The notes under the pieces were generated by a model. It searched no databases and was not told where the DNA came from. It saw only the letters and a list, made by a program, of their open reading frames with translations. A program made the translations under genes and the position numbers. A stretch of DNA of 64,000 nt from Lophium mytilinum (lineage: Eukaryota > Ascomycota > Dothideomycetes > Mytilinidiales > Mytilinidiaceae), in the NCBI GenBank assembly GCA_010093605.1, contig MU004188.1:444341-508340 (forward strand). The letters are read 5' to 3'. Below, piece by piece: positions 20,854 through 32,493 of the stretch. How positions within the stretch are numbered: position 1 is the stretch's first letter; every line of letters begins with the position of its first letter.

Positions 20854-22039
20854 ATGCCAAAGAAGCAGACGGTATATCGCCCGAGCCGCCTCGAACTCCT
20901 CCCTCTCGAGCTCAGAGAGGAAATTTATTCCCACCTGGGCCTCCCAATCCGCCATCGCTACCCTGTGACCTGCCGCAGCTCTGATCGGGATCAAGATTGC
21001 GAAGATCCCTTCCACAATGGACATTTCGACCCTAAGAACGACCGTTTTATCCGGAGCCTCCTCACGTCCATCACTTTCGTCGACCCCGGCAAAGGATGGG
21101 AACCCGGCTACGGTTGGGGAAGTGCTGAATTCGCGCGCGTACTGGAGACTTCGAGCCACGAGCGGTACGAAGACGGCGATACGCTACATTTGTCCGAGTA
21201 TCGGGCCATCGGTGCCTTGGTCTGCACGAACAAGTTCATCGCCGCCGACGTGTATACCCTGCTGTTCAGCAAGGTCGAAATGATCTTCAACTTTCAGCTT
21301 TCCAACAAGGCGGTGTTCAATTATCATAAGGGATGGCCTCGGGGCGACTTCATCCCATGTGAAGGAGAGAAGAAGAATGGACATTACCCGCCGGAGGGGA
21401 AGACCCAGGTGTAAGTTGCTCATCGGAATGGCACATCTCCACTCCAAAGACCTTAAATACTAATCCGTATCCAGGGTTCCTTACCGGATGCAGCTGAGCC
21501 CTTTCCCGTTCTTATTCATGACGCACGTAACTCTCACAGGCAGCCTTGGCCGCTCATTCCACGAAGAAATCCCACATCCCTACTTGATGTCACGCAGACA
21601 GCGCCGGGACAAGTTGGCCAAGAAAGCTCTGTCCATCCGCTACGTGGCCCAGAATTGTCCGCAGCTGGAGTCTTTGACGCTGTCATTCTCCCATTACGAA
21701 CGTGACCAGGGGAGGTTGAAGAAGAGCTACTTCGAAGCCACCCAATTGGCTTTGAGGGAGGTAGCGCGGATGTGTGATTGCCTGAAGACGGTCAAGATCC
21801 AGGTTTTTCGAAAGACCACTTCTACTGAGCATGGTGTCGTCAGTCTGCTGGATAGGGACGATTACCAGTGGACCGAGAAGCGTTTCAAGACCAAAGGGGT
21901 GCCGCGCTGGGTCTTGGACGATGAGCTGGCTGAATGGGCGAGCGGTGTCCTGACGGAGTTTTGGCGTTATGAAGGGGAAGTGACGGAGCATTACCGCCAA
22001 GAACAACTTCGCCAAGCACGGCTTGGTGGATCTTGGTAG
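20854..22039 (+). CDS. F-box-like protein, head-to-head paralogue 2
   Basis: Exon 1 (20854-21410) and exon 2 (21475-22039) are joined over a GTAAGT…CCAG intron (GT|G, phase 2), at about the same position and phase as in the divergent paralogue. The product is about 373 residues. It opens with MPKKQTVYRPSRLELLPLEL and REEIYSHLGLPI. The central VCTNKFIAADVYTLLFSKVE, and exon 2 LSPFPFLFMTHVTLTGSLGR and AKKALSIRYVAQNCPQL, match the partner. The C-terminus is charged and helical. Function is unknown. It is convergent with MSH5. Confidence 0.84.
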
Positions 22040-22357
22040 AGAAGGACCTAGGTATGGATAGCGGTCTTAGTTCTGTGTTGCATTCCGCTCCTAATTCTCT
22101 CTATGTGGTTTCCCTCGTAACATGGGTTGGGTAGCCAGAGATCCTAACTGTCGAGGCTTACGAGGAATATGAAGGCTCCAATTTGCTTTCAAGTAGCTGA
22201 ATATACAAATGATCTTCCAATTTTCGCCACTAATGTAAATTTGCTGGGGTTACAGCGCGACTATAACGAACAGGAGGGGTTGACAGAGAGCCAGAGTGCT
22301 GATCACATGAGTCCTACCATGATACCTAACCTGCATCGTCCCAACCTGATCTCTGGA

Positions 22358-25300
22358 CTAAGACCGAGAGTCGGTGGTTGCGGAAATGGTCAGGATGTCT
22401 TCCAGGACCTTCCTTGGGTCAATTTCGGCGTTGGCGTCGAGAAACTCACGAGCAATTTGTTCCTAGTAAGTCCATCAGCAAACAAGGCGGTGATTATAAC
22501 AAGCATCATGGTACTCACTGCATCTTCGAGCTCTACCATCTCCGTGTCAGGCATCACGGCGCATGCGGCAACGAGATCTTCCCCTTTCGCTGCTAGAAGA
22601 ATGAGCTCCTCGGCGCGTCTGACCACATCTGGTGGAACTCCATTCATTGCGGCGCAGCTAGTAAGTAGTTAATATTCGTTGGCGTCTGGAAGGGATCAAG
22701 GCGCACCATGTTCCGAAACTCGAAGTACTGCGCCCTTCGCGGAAACTGTAAGCGTTAGCAACAGAAAGTGAATTCCAGAACCTTCTATTACTTGTACAGG
22801 TATGTTATTTGATCGTCGACCTCGGAGGCGCTGGTGTCGACTCGCACTTCCATGTGACCGAATGCCAAGGACGGACGAGGCTTTAAGAATCCATTTTCGA
22901 ATATTTCTGGAAAGAAAGTCAGAGTGTAGGTGGAACACCGTAAGGTTTATTACCATGGAAATGCGTCGCTCCGAGAACCTTCGGGCTTTCTCTACCGAGC
23001 CTAAGCAGATACTCCAGGACTCCGCAAGCAAGGCCAGCGCCATCTGCGATCCGTCAATGATAACCCTTTACTGCCATTCGACCAGAGCTTACCGCTAGAC
23101 TCCGTGCCTTTTCCAAATTCGTCGATGATGAGCAGACTGTGTCGAGTAGCTAAACTTAGAGCAAGGGAAATCTGTTGGAGGTCGATCATGAAGGCACTCT
23201 GAATCTGGGAATGTTTAGTAGTTGGTTGGCCAAGGGCAGTGGCATTCGGCTCACCCTGGAGACAGTCTCACGGGTGGACACTCGAGTCAATATCTTGTCC
23301 GTGAGCCCAATCTTGGCACTCTCCGCAGGCACAAAACTGATACCGTCAGGGTCGCTCATCATACAGGATATTGGGCCCCTACCTTCCAACATGCGCCAAG
23401 AATACGATCAACGCCACTTGCTTCAAATAAACGCTTTTACCAGAGAAGTTCGGTCCAGTGAGAATGAGTAGGCTTGCCCCATCTCCGCCAGTTGTAGATG
23501 GCTGGCCTGAGGCCCTCTGCGGCGCATGCGAGCTACGATCTGCGGCGGGTTCGAGGCTGTCTTCTCCCATATCGTCGTATCCGGGACCACCAGCGAGGTT
23601 AGTGTCGTTCGCAACAAAAGACGGCACCGTAAGCTCTTGCAGGATATGCCGTCCACCTCTTATCTTGACCACATTATCTTTTGTTAGCTTAGGCCTTACC
23701 AGCCTGTACATCTTTGCGCCCTGAGCTAGCGCCAGGAGACTGTCCAATTTGCCGCAGATATCCGAGGCGACGGTGAGTAGCTCTTCGTACTCGAGTACAA
23801 ATTGAGCAAGGTCATGACTGATTTCAATCTCCCTGTCAGAGATGATACCGTGTAGATCGCCGAAATGATCATCCATTTCGCGCATTTCATTGTTCTTGAA
23901 GTAAACCTGCTCTTCTGTTGAAAACATCTGCTCCCATGGGTTCTCAATCCCGCCTTGGTATACGCCTCCGCCGGTAGCATGGTTACGCGGAACTGTAGTA
24001 AGGAAGCCAATCTGGGGAAAATAGATGACATTCAAGGTTTCATGCAGCTCGGCTGGAATACTCTCCGATAATTTGCGGGCCACTTGGCTGAGAAGGGCAT
24101 CAAGCCCGTCGAATGTGCGTTTCATCTGGTCAAGCTCTTCGTCCACCCCAGGCATGATGACAGTACGGAGCTCATCTGTCGACCTCTCAAAGTCCACAAC
24201 TTCGCTGATCTTTCTTCCAACTTGGCTGAAATGATAGGGATCGACTTTTTCAAAAATCTTTGCCCGGATTGCAAGCCTTTCTCCGCCTGTCACGTCCTGG
24301 AATGTGTCTTTGATCTTCAAAGCGTGATACACAAACTACGTTGTGTCAGAGACCTAGGACGTATAAGCCAGTTGTGGAGCCTTACCAGTCTGATTCCTGC
24401 CCAAATACTCTTCGCAATGCCGCCTCCTTTGGCAGGACCTCCGCCGACACCCTTGCGCAAGTTGATCATGATTACTCGGATATTCTTTATAGACTGTAAT
24501 GATTTAACGAGCATTTCCAGCGGCTCGGCATTTTCTGGGCGAACGAAAATGCTGATAGTTTCGAGACGCTCATGAATGACATCGAGGTTGAGGCTGGGTC
24601 GGAGAAAATATTGCCGTAGTAGGTATTTCCCTTGTGGCGTTCGGGCGAGATGGTGGAACAACCCATACACAGAAAGACCCTCCTTCGAGCCAGATGAACC
24701 TTTCGTTGGGCCTTGATTGTGGGTATGCGGATGCGATTCCGATTGCAATATCTGCAAAGACTGCAAAGTATCGGCGTTGATGAACCTAGGAAACGGTAAG
24801 TAGTGGCTACCACGTCTAGACTGTCGGACATACATGGTATCCCGCAGTGTAAACATCTCAAGTGTAGAGATCCGGAATACGAGATGGGCAGCCTTGTCAC
24901 CCGGTAGGAACCCAGCTGCTCTTCTTCTCTGGAGGTATGATATCAGAGCTCCTGCGCAGCCGACCTAGAAGCGTGAGCGACGTTGTTATGTTACTCCGGA
25001 GAAAGCACTTACAGTCAGGCGACTCTCCACGTCGATCCATCCCGACAGCCTCAAAAGCTGCTCATGACGGCCTATAAATCCTCCTCCATCATCAGCCCCC
25101 TCTGCCGCTATAACATCTCCTGGGACAATGAACGTGACTTGTGGTCCGCCGTCATCGCCAAGTTTGAGGTTTACGAGCTTATTCTTCGCGGCGTCATAGC
25201 TGAACTCGGAGGATGGGCGAACTTCGAGTAGGTATGGGAGGCGAAAAGGATCGTCTGGTCTGTGTCAGCTTGGGAAGGTCGAAAGTTGAAGGTGAAGTCA

Positions 25301-25869
25301 ATGCCTACTTGATCCGTCAATGGATGTCGAGCCTCTAGCTTCAGGATCTAATCGATCTATGACAGCATCGTCAGCTCTCGCAGATACGAGGACTACGGTA
25401 GGTTCAATGAAAGACTTCACTAGTAAGTAGTCAGCAGCATGTACTGGAAAGATTGGGCAGCTTTACAAGCATCGACCACGTCAACACCTCCGAGTTTGAC
25501 ATCCTCCATGAAATATAGTTTCTCATCCCTAGCCACATAGTAGCAACATCCCACAGTCCCTCTTTCTCTGAGATCCACGGCCATCATGACCTCATTTAGA
25601 GCATCGGCATCGGGCGGGTCGTTTTCGACATCATCGTGAGCGACCTCGGCCTGCTGGTCTTCCAAGGCAGACTCGGCAATTGATTCTGGCTGGGTACTAC
25701 GATGCGGCGTCTGGATTTGAACTCTTCGCTGGGCGGGCGTTGCTGAGGATGCCGTTTTCGACGGATTGACGGATGACCTGGAGCCTGACCTGAACCGACC
25801 ACGCTCTCGCTGTGACGAGGTCTGCGACCGGTCGACTTTCCGCTTGCCTTTTGGGATCCTGAATGCCAT
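22358..25869 (-). CDS. MSH5: MutS homologue 5, meiotic crossover factor
   Basis: Multi-exon gene from ATG 25869 ([11 protein letters not shown]) to TAG at 22360-22358. Visible junctions include introns at 25420-25466, before [12 protein letters not shown], before [11 protein letters not shown], and several near the 3' end. Hand-joined exons run through the MutS core and lever ([19 protein letters not shown]) and clamp. The ATPase follows: Walker [16 protein letters not shown], Walker [15 protein letters not shown], then GATHFHEIFENG and [23 protein letters not shown]4-MSH5 heterodimers stabilise Holliday-junction intermediates in meiosis rather than repair mismatches. The N-terminus is a disordered basic tail. 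The mismatch-reading Phe-x-Glu domain is not seen, as expected for MSH5. Confidence 0.92.
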
Positions 25870-26279
25870 TTTTGCGTGAGGAAAGGAGAGAGTGTTGAGG
25901 CGGAGGAATGATATTGGGATGGGAAGGCTAACGTTGAAAAAGAGTTTAGAGATTGAAGACGCCGAGGCTGACGTCGCGTGGGCATTGCGAAAGCTAAACA
26001 GAAGCACACCACCACGTTTGAAATACGAAATAGATTCTTGTCTTAACACTCATTAGTGGTATGTTTATCATTATGTAGTTATGCACAACCGTTTTGTATG
26101 CCTATTGAGCGGAGAGGACTCGTCATGTGGCATCTACAACCTTACGCCAGCAATGCAGCTTGAGTACGAAACTAATACAAACCAGTCCTACATGTTATAC
26201 AAAGCATTTTACAGAGAAAAGAAAAGAACCTATGGTTGAGCCATAACTTTAGACAGTCTCGCGGTGTGAGTGCCTAGCC
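25870..26279. other. Intergenic, no gene seen
   Basis: Promoter side of MSH5 and 3' flank of HSP78. No meiotic-type or other motif was confidently recognised. Confidence 0.5.
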
Positions 26280-28658
26280 TCAGGATGGGACTGGCTGCAC
26301 CTCTAACGCGGCACCATCGTCCTGTATAGTGACCTTTGCAACATCACCCCCTTTGACCTCACCACGGATGATCTTGTCCGCAAGCCCGTTCCCGATTTGC
26401 TTCGCGATCAGGCGATTGAGGGGACGGGCGCCGAACCTGGGGTCGTATCCTCGGTCACAAAGCCATTGCTTCACGTTATCAGATACGTCCAGAGTGATGC
26501 GACGATCATCCAGTCGCTGCTGCAACTCTTTCAATCGAATGTCTACGATGTCACGAAGAGCTGCACGGGAAAGTCTTCGGAAGAGAATAAACTCGTCGAT
26601 ACGATTCAGGAACTCAGGGGGGTATGAGGAGGCCACAACGTCCATCACAGCTTCCTTGGTCTTTGGAGAAATCTGATCATCATCTTCAGGAGTCTTAGAT
26701 CTGTGAAGCATGTCTTCGCCAACGATGATGTCGGCTCCTAAATTCGAAGTCAAGACGATAATTGTGTTCCGGAAATCGATCTTGTGGCCTTGAGAGTCGG
26801 TCAAGAAACCCTCGTCGAGGACCTGGAGAAGGAGCGCCGATATGTCGCGATGAGCTTTTTCGAACTCATCAAACAACAACACTGCGTAAGGCTTTCTTCG
26901 AACAGCCTCGGTGAGTTGTCCCGCATCGTCGTATCCAACATAGCCTGCAGGACTTCCTATGAGCCTGCTTATCGTGTGTTTTTCCTGGAATTCGCTCATA
27001 TCAAACCGGACGACGGCTGTTTCGGTGGAGAAGAGGAAGTTTGCCATTTTCTTGCACAGCTCGGTCTTGCCAACACCAGTCGGGCCCAAGAACATGAAGC
27101 TAGCTAGAGGGCGGTTGTCTCCACTGAGTCCTGCTCGCTGCATACGAACAGCATTGGCGACCGCTGTTAGGGCTTCGTCCTGACCGCGCACGTGCTGTCG
27201 AAGAGACTCTTCCATATGGATCAGCTTTTCGACCTCGCCTGCCATGAGCTTTGTGACTGGGATGCCAGTCGTTCGGCTCACAACACCAGCGATATCATCT
27301 GCGGTGACGGAGTCGTGTATGAGCGTGTCGGATGATTTTCCACCAGCGTCGTCCTCGCTTTGCAACTTGCGTTCGAGTTCCGGGATCTGCGAATACCTCA
27401 GCTCGCCGGCTCTACCAAAGTTTCCTTCTCGCTGGGCTTTCTCAAGCTCAAGCTTCGCCTTTTCCAAATTCTCTTGTGCATTCTTGATTTCTTCGATCTC
27501 GGCCCGCTCCTTTTCCCACTTGTCCATCAAGGTCTTGACCTCCTCTTGCTTTGATTTGAGGGTGCTCTCTAGCTTTTCCCGTCTCTCTTTACTAGCTATG
27601 TCGGTCTCTTTGCGCAGCGACTCAAGCTCAATTTGAATAGTCATAATCTGTCGATCAAGCTCTTGGATTGCATCTGGTTTACTTTCTTGTTGCAAACGGA
27701 GCGCACTGGCCGCTTCGTCCACCAGATCGATAGCTTTGTCTGGAAGGAAGCGATCGGTTATGTAGCGATTACTATATGTCGCAGCAGCGACAAGAGCCCC
27801 ATCGGTTATTCGCACACCGTGGTGAACTTCGTATCGCTCCTTGATGCCTCGAAGAATGGATATCGTATCCGGAACACTCGGCTCGCCGACAATGACAGGC
27901 TGAAACCTCCTCGCAAGGGCCACATCTTTCTCAATCATCCTATATTCGTTGAGCGTAGTAGCACCGCAGCATTGCAGCTCTCCGCGGGAAAGAGCGGGCT
28001 TTAGAAGATTGCTGGCATCAATGCTGCCTTCCGCTTTGCCTAGGCCCAGCAAAATATGTAGCTCATCGACGAAAAGTATAACACCACCCTTCGCATCTTC
28101 CACTTCCTTCAACACCTTCTTAAGCCTCTCTTCAAAGTCTCCTCGAAACTTAGCTCCAGCTATGAGCTGGCCCAGGTCCAACGAGATCACCCGTTTCTCC
28201 TTTATAGACTCTGGCACATCGCCCTGCACAATTCTTTGCGCGAGACCCTCAAGAATAGCTGTTTTCCCTGTGCCCGCAGCTCCAATCAGAACTGGGTTGT
28301 TCTTCGTCCGTCGCGATAGAATCTGTATTGTGCGGTGTATCTCGGCGGCTCTTCCAATTACGGGATCTAGTTTTCCGTCCCTTGCGCGCGCGGTGAGGTC
28401 GACGCCGTATTCTTCTAACGCAGACTTCTCGGGCTCGCCACCCAAGTCCATTCGATGGGTACCACCTGGGGGTTGCGGTCGACCCCTAGCGTAGAATCGC
28501 GCGGCTGTTGTTGGTAACAAACCATTGCTTGAGAAGATCGGTCTGATCGAGACAGGATGGGTATATAGGGCGGAAGCGCGGGCAGCTTGTAATCTAGAGG
28601 TCCTTGGAAGAGGTGTTGAGAGCCGTCTTGCAGCAACTTGCGCTCTGCTGGACAACAT
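26280..28658 (-). CDS. HSP78: Mitochondrial ClpB-type AAA+ disaggregase
   Basis: Single exon of 792 residues. Residues 1-60 are a basic, Ser/Ala-rich presequence. There is no Clp_N domain, which is the mark of Hsp78 against Hsp104. AAA-1 follows with GAAGTGKT (Walker A), [13 protein letters not shown] and [13 protein letters not shown]. The middle coiled coil is [21 protein letters not shown]-2 has [23 protein letters not shown] and [15 protein letters not shown]. It refolds aggregated matrix proteins with mtHsp70 and protects thermotolerance of mitochondria. It is divergent from the eEF1B gene with about 350 bp between them. A heat-shock element lies upstream. Confidence 0.97.
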   Translation of the reverse strand: MLSSRAQVAARRLSTPLPRTSRLQAARASALYTHPVSIRPIFSSNGLLPTTAARFYARGRPQPPGGTHRMDLGGEPEKSALEEYGVDLTARARDGKLDPVIGRAAEIHRTIQILSRRTKNNPVLIGAAGTGKTAILEGLAQRIVQGDVPESIKEKRVISLDLGQLIAGAKFRGDFEERLKKVLKEVEDAKGGVILFVDELHILLGLGKAEGSIDASNLLKPALSRGELQCCGATTLNEYRMIEKDVALARRFQPVIVGEPSVPDTISILRGIKERYEVHHGVRITDGALVAAATYSNRYITDRFLPDKAIDLVDEAASALRLQQESKPDAIQELDRQIMTIQIELESLRKETDIASKERREKLESTLKSKQEEVKTLMDKWEKERAEIEEIKNAQENLEKAKLELEKAQREGNFGRAGELRYSQIPELERKLQSEDDAGGKSSDTLIHDSVTADDIAGVVSRTTGIPVTKLMAGEVEKLIHMEESLRQHVRGQDEALTAVANAVRMQRAGLSGDNRPLASFMFLGPTGVGKTELCKKMANFLFSTETAVVRFDMSEFQEKHTISRLIGSPAGYVGYDDAGQLTEAVRRKPYAVLLFDEFEKAHRDISALLLQVLDEGFLTDSQGHKIDFRNTIIVLTSNLGADIIVGEDMLHRSKTPEDDDQISPKTKEAVMDVVASSYPPEFLNRIDEFILFRRLSRAALRDIVDIRLKELQQRLDDRRITLDVSDNVKQWLCDRGYDPRFGARPLNRLIAKQIGNGLADKIIRGEVKGGDVAKVTIQDDGAALEVQPVPS

Positions 28659-29010
28659 GGTTATGGCGTGCAGTTAGCAGAGTAGGCGGGGAGTCACAGA
28701 AACTGGCGCTTTGGCAAGAGGACCATGACTTTTATAGCCTTCAATGGGCAACGTGATCTATACAAACCTCCAGTCAGTCGATGGCTCGAGTCTTTTCGAG
28801 GATGTTCTATTTAGTTTACCGGCATAAATTACAGCGCTAAGCCCGAGCCGGTTGATGAATACGGAAGCGGGGCCGCTTTGACAGTTTTTCCGTCGGGCGT
28901 CGTTCGTGTCCAATTTCGCAACTCAGACTCACAATATTTAAACCCCTCCTCCCACCTCCACCACTCTCCATATCTCCCTCAAAGCTCTTACGTATATCAA
29001 CACCGTCAAG
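28659..29010. promoter_or_regulatory. Divergent promoter, HSP78 / eEF1B
   Basis: About 350 bp between the start of HSP78 (28658, minus) and of eEF1B (29011, plus). It contains the heat-shock element at 28795-28807. A pyrimidine-rich tract (CCTCCTCCCACCTCCACC, about 28948-28965) lies just upstream of the eEF1B start, typical for translation-factor genes in fungi. Confidence 0.6.
28795..28807. promoter_or_regulatory. Putative heat-shock element
   Basis: TTC-ga-GGA-tg-TTC matches the three-unit HSE TTCnnGAAnnTTC with one change (GGA for GAA). It lies about 137 bp upstream of the HSP78 start, a suitable place for Hsf1. Confidence 0.5.
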
Positions 29011-30088
29011 ATGGGTTTCACCGACTTCATCTCCGACGCGGGCCTCACCCGTAAGGCCCCTCGCAAGACTGCTCTGCCTGCCGAACAGTATGACTGATTT
29101 ATCTCCCAGTGCTCAACAACTGGGTGAAGACCCGCAGCTACATCGTTGGGTAAGCGCATACCCTAGATCGCATCCCTCCATATGCCTCAATCCCTATTTC
29201 CTCCAGCACATCCTGATGAAACACATTGGTCCGTGTTTAAGAGGCGGCTTAAGACCCCGCCACATGACTACGAAACCAGCACTTGGTGCACCTCTGATCT
29301 TTACTATTGCCACAACTCCTCATGCTAGTCTCAAGAGCCTTATAGGAACCGCTTGTTGACAATAATTTAGCTACGCGCCTACTCAGGCCGACGTCAAAGT
29401 CTTCCAGTCTTTCAAGGAGACCCCTGCAGTCGAAAAGTACCCGTACGCCTACCGCTGGTATAACCACATCGCCACCTTCGAGTCTGAGTTCTCCTCCCTA
29501 CCCGGCGACCCATCCAAGGCCGCTACTGCGTACGGCCCCGAGGTCTCTGAGCTCCCCATCAACCCTGCCAAGGCCCCGGCAGCAGCGGAGGAGGAGGACG
29601 ATGATGTCGATCTCTTCGGTAGCGATGACGAGGAGGAGGACGCCGAGGCTGTGAGGATAAGAGAGGAGCGCCTGGCGGAATATAAGAAGAAGAAGGAGGG
29701 CAAGACCAAGCCCGCTGCCAAGTCAATCGTCACAATGGACGTGAAGCCATGGGGTGAGTTATCCAGGTCACCACGAGGTCAATCCATATACTGATATAAT
29801 CGCAGACGATGAGACCGACATGAAGGAGCTGGAGGCACAAGTCCGAGCAATTGAGCAGGATGGTCTCGTGTGGGGTGGCTCGAAGCTCGTTGCTGTTGGC
29901 TTCGGTATCAAGAAGCTGCAGATCAACTTGGTCATCGAGGATGACAAGGTCAGCACGAATGACCTGCAAGAGAAGATCGAGGAGTTCGAGGACTATGTCC
30001 AGTCCACCGACATTGTGAGTCACCTCTACCCCATGATTAGCTCGATCTATTCTAATTCACATTCCAGGCTGCTATGCAAAAGTTGTAG
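29011..30088 (+). CDS. EFB1: Translation elongation factor 1-beta (eEF1Bα, GTP exchange factor)
   Basis: Five exons (29011-29050, 29110-29149, 29371-29753, 29806-30014, 30068-30088) give 230 residues. The N-terminus [20 protein letters not shown] continues into a GST-C-like region ([14 protein letters not shown]). An acidic linker ([21 protein letters not shown]) is followed by the catalytic domain: [34 protein letters not shown] and the conserved C-terminal end IAAMQKL. It recharges eEF1A with GTP. Intron 2 (221 nt) is long for this window. Exon 5 encodes only seven codons including the stop. Confidence 0.96.
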
Positions 30089-30718
30089 ATCCTCTGGTCT
30101 GCTTTTCTTCTCAGCTATACACCCTTTTTGCTGGTTATGTTGCACCCTCGCAGTCTCTGGCCGACGTGTTCTTGCGCGGTATGAGAGGCTGTCGGGCATG
30201 GTTTATGTTTTGGACGGTCATGAGCATGGCATGATGAAATAGATACAAAATGGAATCCTTTTGGAAACTTCACTGTTTCCAACTAGATCTTGATGTTACC
30301 TCGTACGCTCCATAATTCCAACGTCTACTGAAGTTCTGCTTTATGACGCCTTGGCTTGCGGTAGGGAAGACATCCCGCAATTACGTAAGCGTTTGAGTTG
30401 TGTGGATTTGGTCAGAGCTCACCACCACGACCTCTCACCACTTTCTCACACGTTCCCCGCATAGACTCGGTGCATCCGGCCTCTACGCTGTCTTCAAAGA
30501 GGAACAGGCCACTATATTCTGTTGTAAAACGATCTAGCCTACATCCTCTTCCGAATAGACGAAGACTTGCAGGCTAGAAGCTTGTTATCGGAGCACCCCT
30601 CAATGGTCTGATCAGTGCAGCCAAGGCCGCTTCAAAAACCACTGACTTTTCTCTCCTGTCAGACACTCATATGAAATAGCAACCTCTCTTTTTGATCTGT
30701 ATTTCTACAAGCAGCACG
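30089..30718. other. Intergenic, no gene seen
   Basis: 3' flank of eEF1B and promoter of the dihydroorotate dehydrogenase gene. No element recognised. Confidence 0.5.
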
Positions 30719-31807
30719 ATGAAGCCTCCTGTGATTAACCCTCCTCTTCTCAACTCCTCTAACCCGTGGTGCACCAGTCTCGAGCAGCTCCGCGAGCTCT
30801 ACGACTGCCCGTACACAGGCGCCGTCACAACGAGAACATCCCTCCTCAATGGCTTTCCAAACGATCCTGAAATTCACCAATACACATTCTACAATCCCAG
30901 TACCCACGTCGCAGCCGCCGACCCATCTGTCTCCTCTCCAGACGACACTGGCAGCCTTAATACACTCGGATACAGTCCTCTGCCGCTGTTCACATACCTG
31001 GATTTTATAACGCAAATCGCTGAAAGCGCCAGCTCCTCCACCTCGCCATCTAAATCCAAACCTTTCATCATCTCCGTCACCGGCAGCTCCACCGAAGTCT
31101 GCGAGTGCTACCGCCTCATCAGCGCCCATCAACGCCTCGTCCACATCCCCCTTGCCATGGAGATCAATCTCTCCTGCCCCAATATCCCCGACAAGCCTCC
31201 GCCAGCCTACCACTCGCACCGCCTTGCCGAGTACCTCACAACGCTGAAAACCGAGGTCGCGGCGCAGCAATCGCAAAGTGCACATATCCACGTCCCCATC
31301 GGGATAAAGACCCCGCCATATACCTACGCAGACCAATTCAAACACCTGATATCTGCGCTGTCTGCTGCTGCTTCAGCTGCGCCCGTGGATCAGCCTTGTC
31401 CAATCAGCTTCATAACAGCGACGAATACGCTTGGCTCCTCGCTACTACTTACGCCGACGCTTGAGGCTACTTCTTCGCCTACCTCTACAATTCCAGCTTC
31501 ACCGACGGGCATCCCGAGAGAGGTATTCCATCATACCCTGGCCTCGGCGACTGGCACCGGGATTGGTGGGCTCGCGGGCGCGCCGTTGCATCCCCTAGCG
31601 CTGGGGAATGTGTACACAATTAAGGGGCTACTATTCCAGCATCCGGAATTGGAAGGGATACAAATAATAGGAGTGGGCGGAGTAGAGGATACGGAGGGGT
31701 ATAAGAGAATGCGGGCGGTTGGAGCGAGCGCCGTGGGGGTAGGGACAGCGCTGGGGCGGAAAGGCGTTGGAGTATTTGCGGAGATATTAGGGAAGAAAGA
31801 AGGGTAG
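30719..31807 (+). CDS. Class 1 dihydroorotate dehydrogenase-like flavoprotein
   Basis: An intronless gene of 362 residues from ATG 30719. The (β/α)8 barrel signs are YTGAVTTRTSLLNGFP near the N-terminus, EINLSCPNIPDKPP (the FMN/substrate-loop motif with the class-1 Cys), HVPIGIKTPPY, FITATNTLGSSLLL, TGIGGLAGAPLHPLALGNV and IGVGGVEDTEGYKRMRAVGAS for phosphate binding. Class 1A enzymes are soluble and use fumarate; fungi such as S. cerevisiae use one for pyrimidines, while most filamentous ascomycetes also have a mitochondrial class-2 enzyme. There is no presequence, so it is probably cytosolic. Several Ser/Ala-rich insertions make it diverged, and it may have a side function. Confidence 0.87.
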   Translation: MKPPVINPPLLNSSNPWCTSLEQLRELYDCPYTGAVTTRTSLLNGFPNDPEIHQYTFYNPSTHVAAADPSVSSPDDTGSLNTLGYSPLPLFTYLDFITQIAESASSSTSPSKSKPFIISVTGSSTEVCECYRLISAHQRLVHIPLAMEINLSCPNIPDKPPPAYHSHRLAEYLTTLKTEVAAQQSQSAHIHVPIGIKTPPYTYADQFKHLISALSAAASAAPVDQPCPISFITATNTLGSSLLLTPTLEATSSPTSTIPASPTGIPREVFHHTLASATGTGIGGLAGAPLHPLALGNVYTIKGLLFQHPELEGIQIIGVGGVEDTEGYKRMRAVGASAVGVGTALGRKGVGVFAEILGKKEG

Positions 31808-32493
31808 TCGATACGACATCGAGTGTGTAGGACCACAATTCAGATCTATTCACTTCACATATCACGTGCCGGTGGAGGAACAACCTTTGTCCGACGATAG
31901 GATGATGAATTGAATATCCAAAAAGAGATGATTGATCCAAGCACAACTAGTTCCCAAGGGCTCCGAGGTAGTGAGTGTCAAGAGAAGCAAAAAAACAACT
32001 GGTTTGGTTTGTAGGCAGGTGTTGTTTTTTAATGAGTGGACGGACACACTGAGTATCGAACTCGTAACCCTGGACGGCCATCGGCGAACGAAGGACTTTT
32101 GTGGAGATTTTTGTTGAACAGGACCCAGCTGACCAGCAGACTGTCCCAATCCCAGGGTTAATGCTTGACGGCCAAAAACAAACAGACTATATACCCTCAC
32201 TCCAGGAGGGGTTCCTATATTTCATTTCAACTTATTACCACACCGTAGTAATCTCCTTAGCGGCGAACAGGGGAGATTCAATTTCGCACAAACTAACGCA
32301 CTAGTATTGTACTTGCTCTCCTTTCGACCATTTTCTTCTTTTGCTTCCTTCCAATCTCCACCCCCCGATATCTTCAAACGAGCGGACGGTGCCCAAAAGC
32401 ACTACAGATCAAGCGCAACCACCCACCCTATGCCCTCGTCACCTCCCACCACTCTCTACCCCCCTCTCCCCTGCACATCACATGCATCCCGCT
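31808..32493. other. Intergenic with a weak tRNA-like patch
   Basis: On the minus strand, GGGTATATAGTC (near 32189-32200) precedes GGCCGTCAAGC, and GAGTTCGATACTC (near 32055-32067) resembles a B-box with a short stem. No T-run terminator and no acceptor stem are seen. Otherwise nothing is recognised. Confidence 0.3.
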
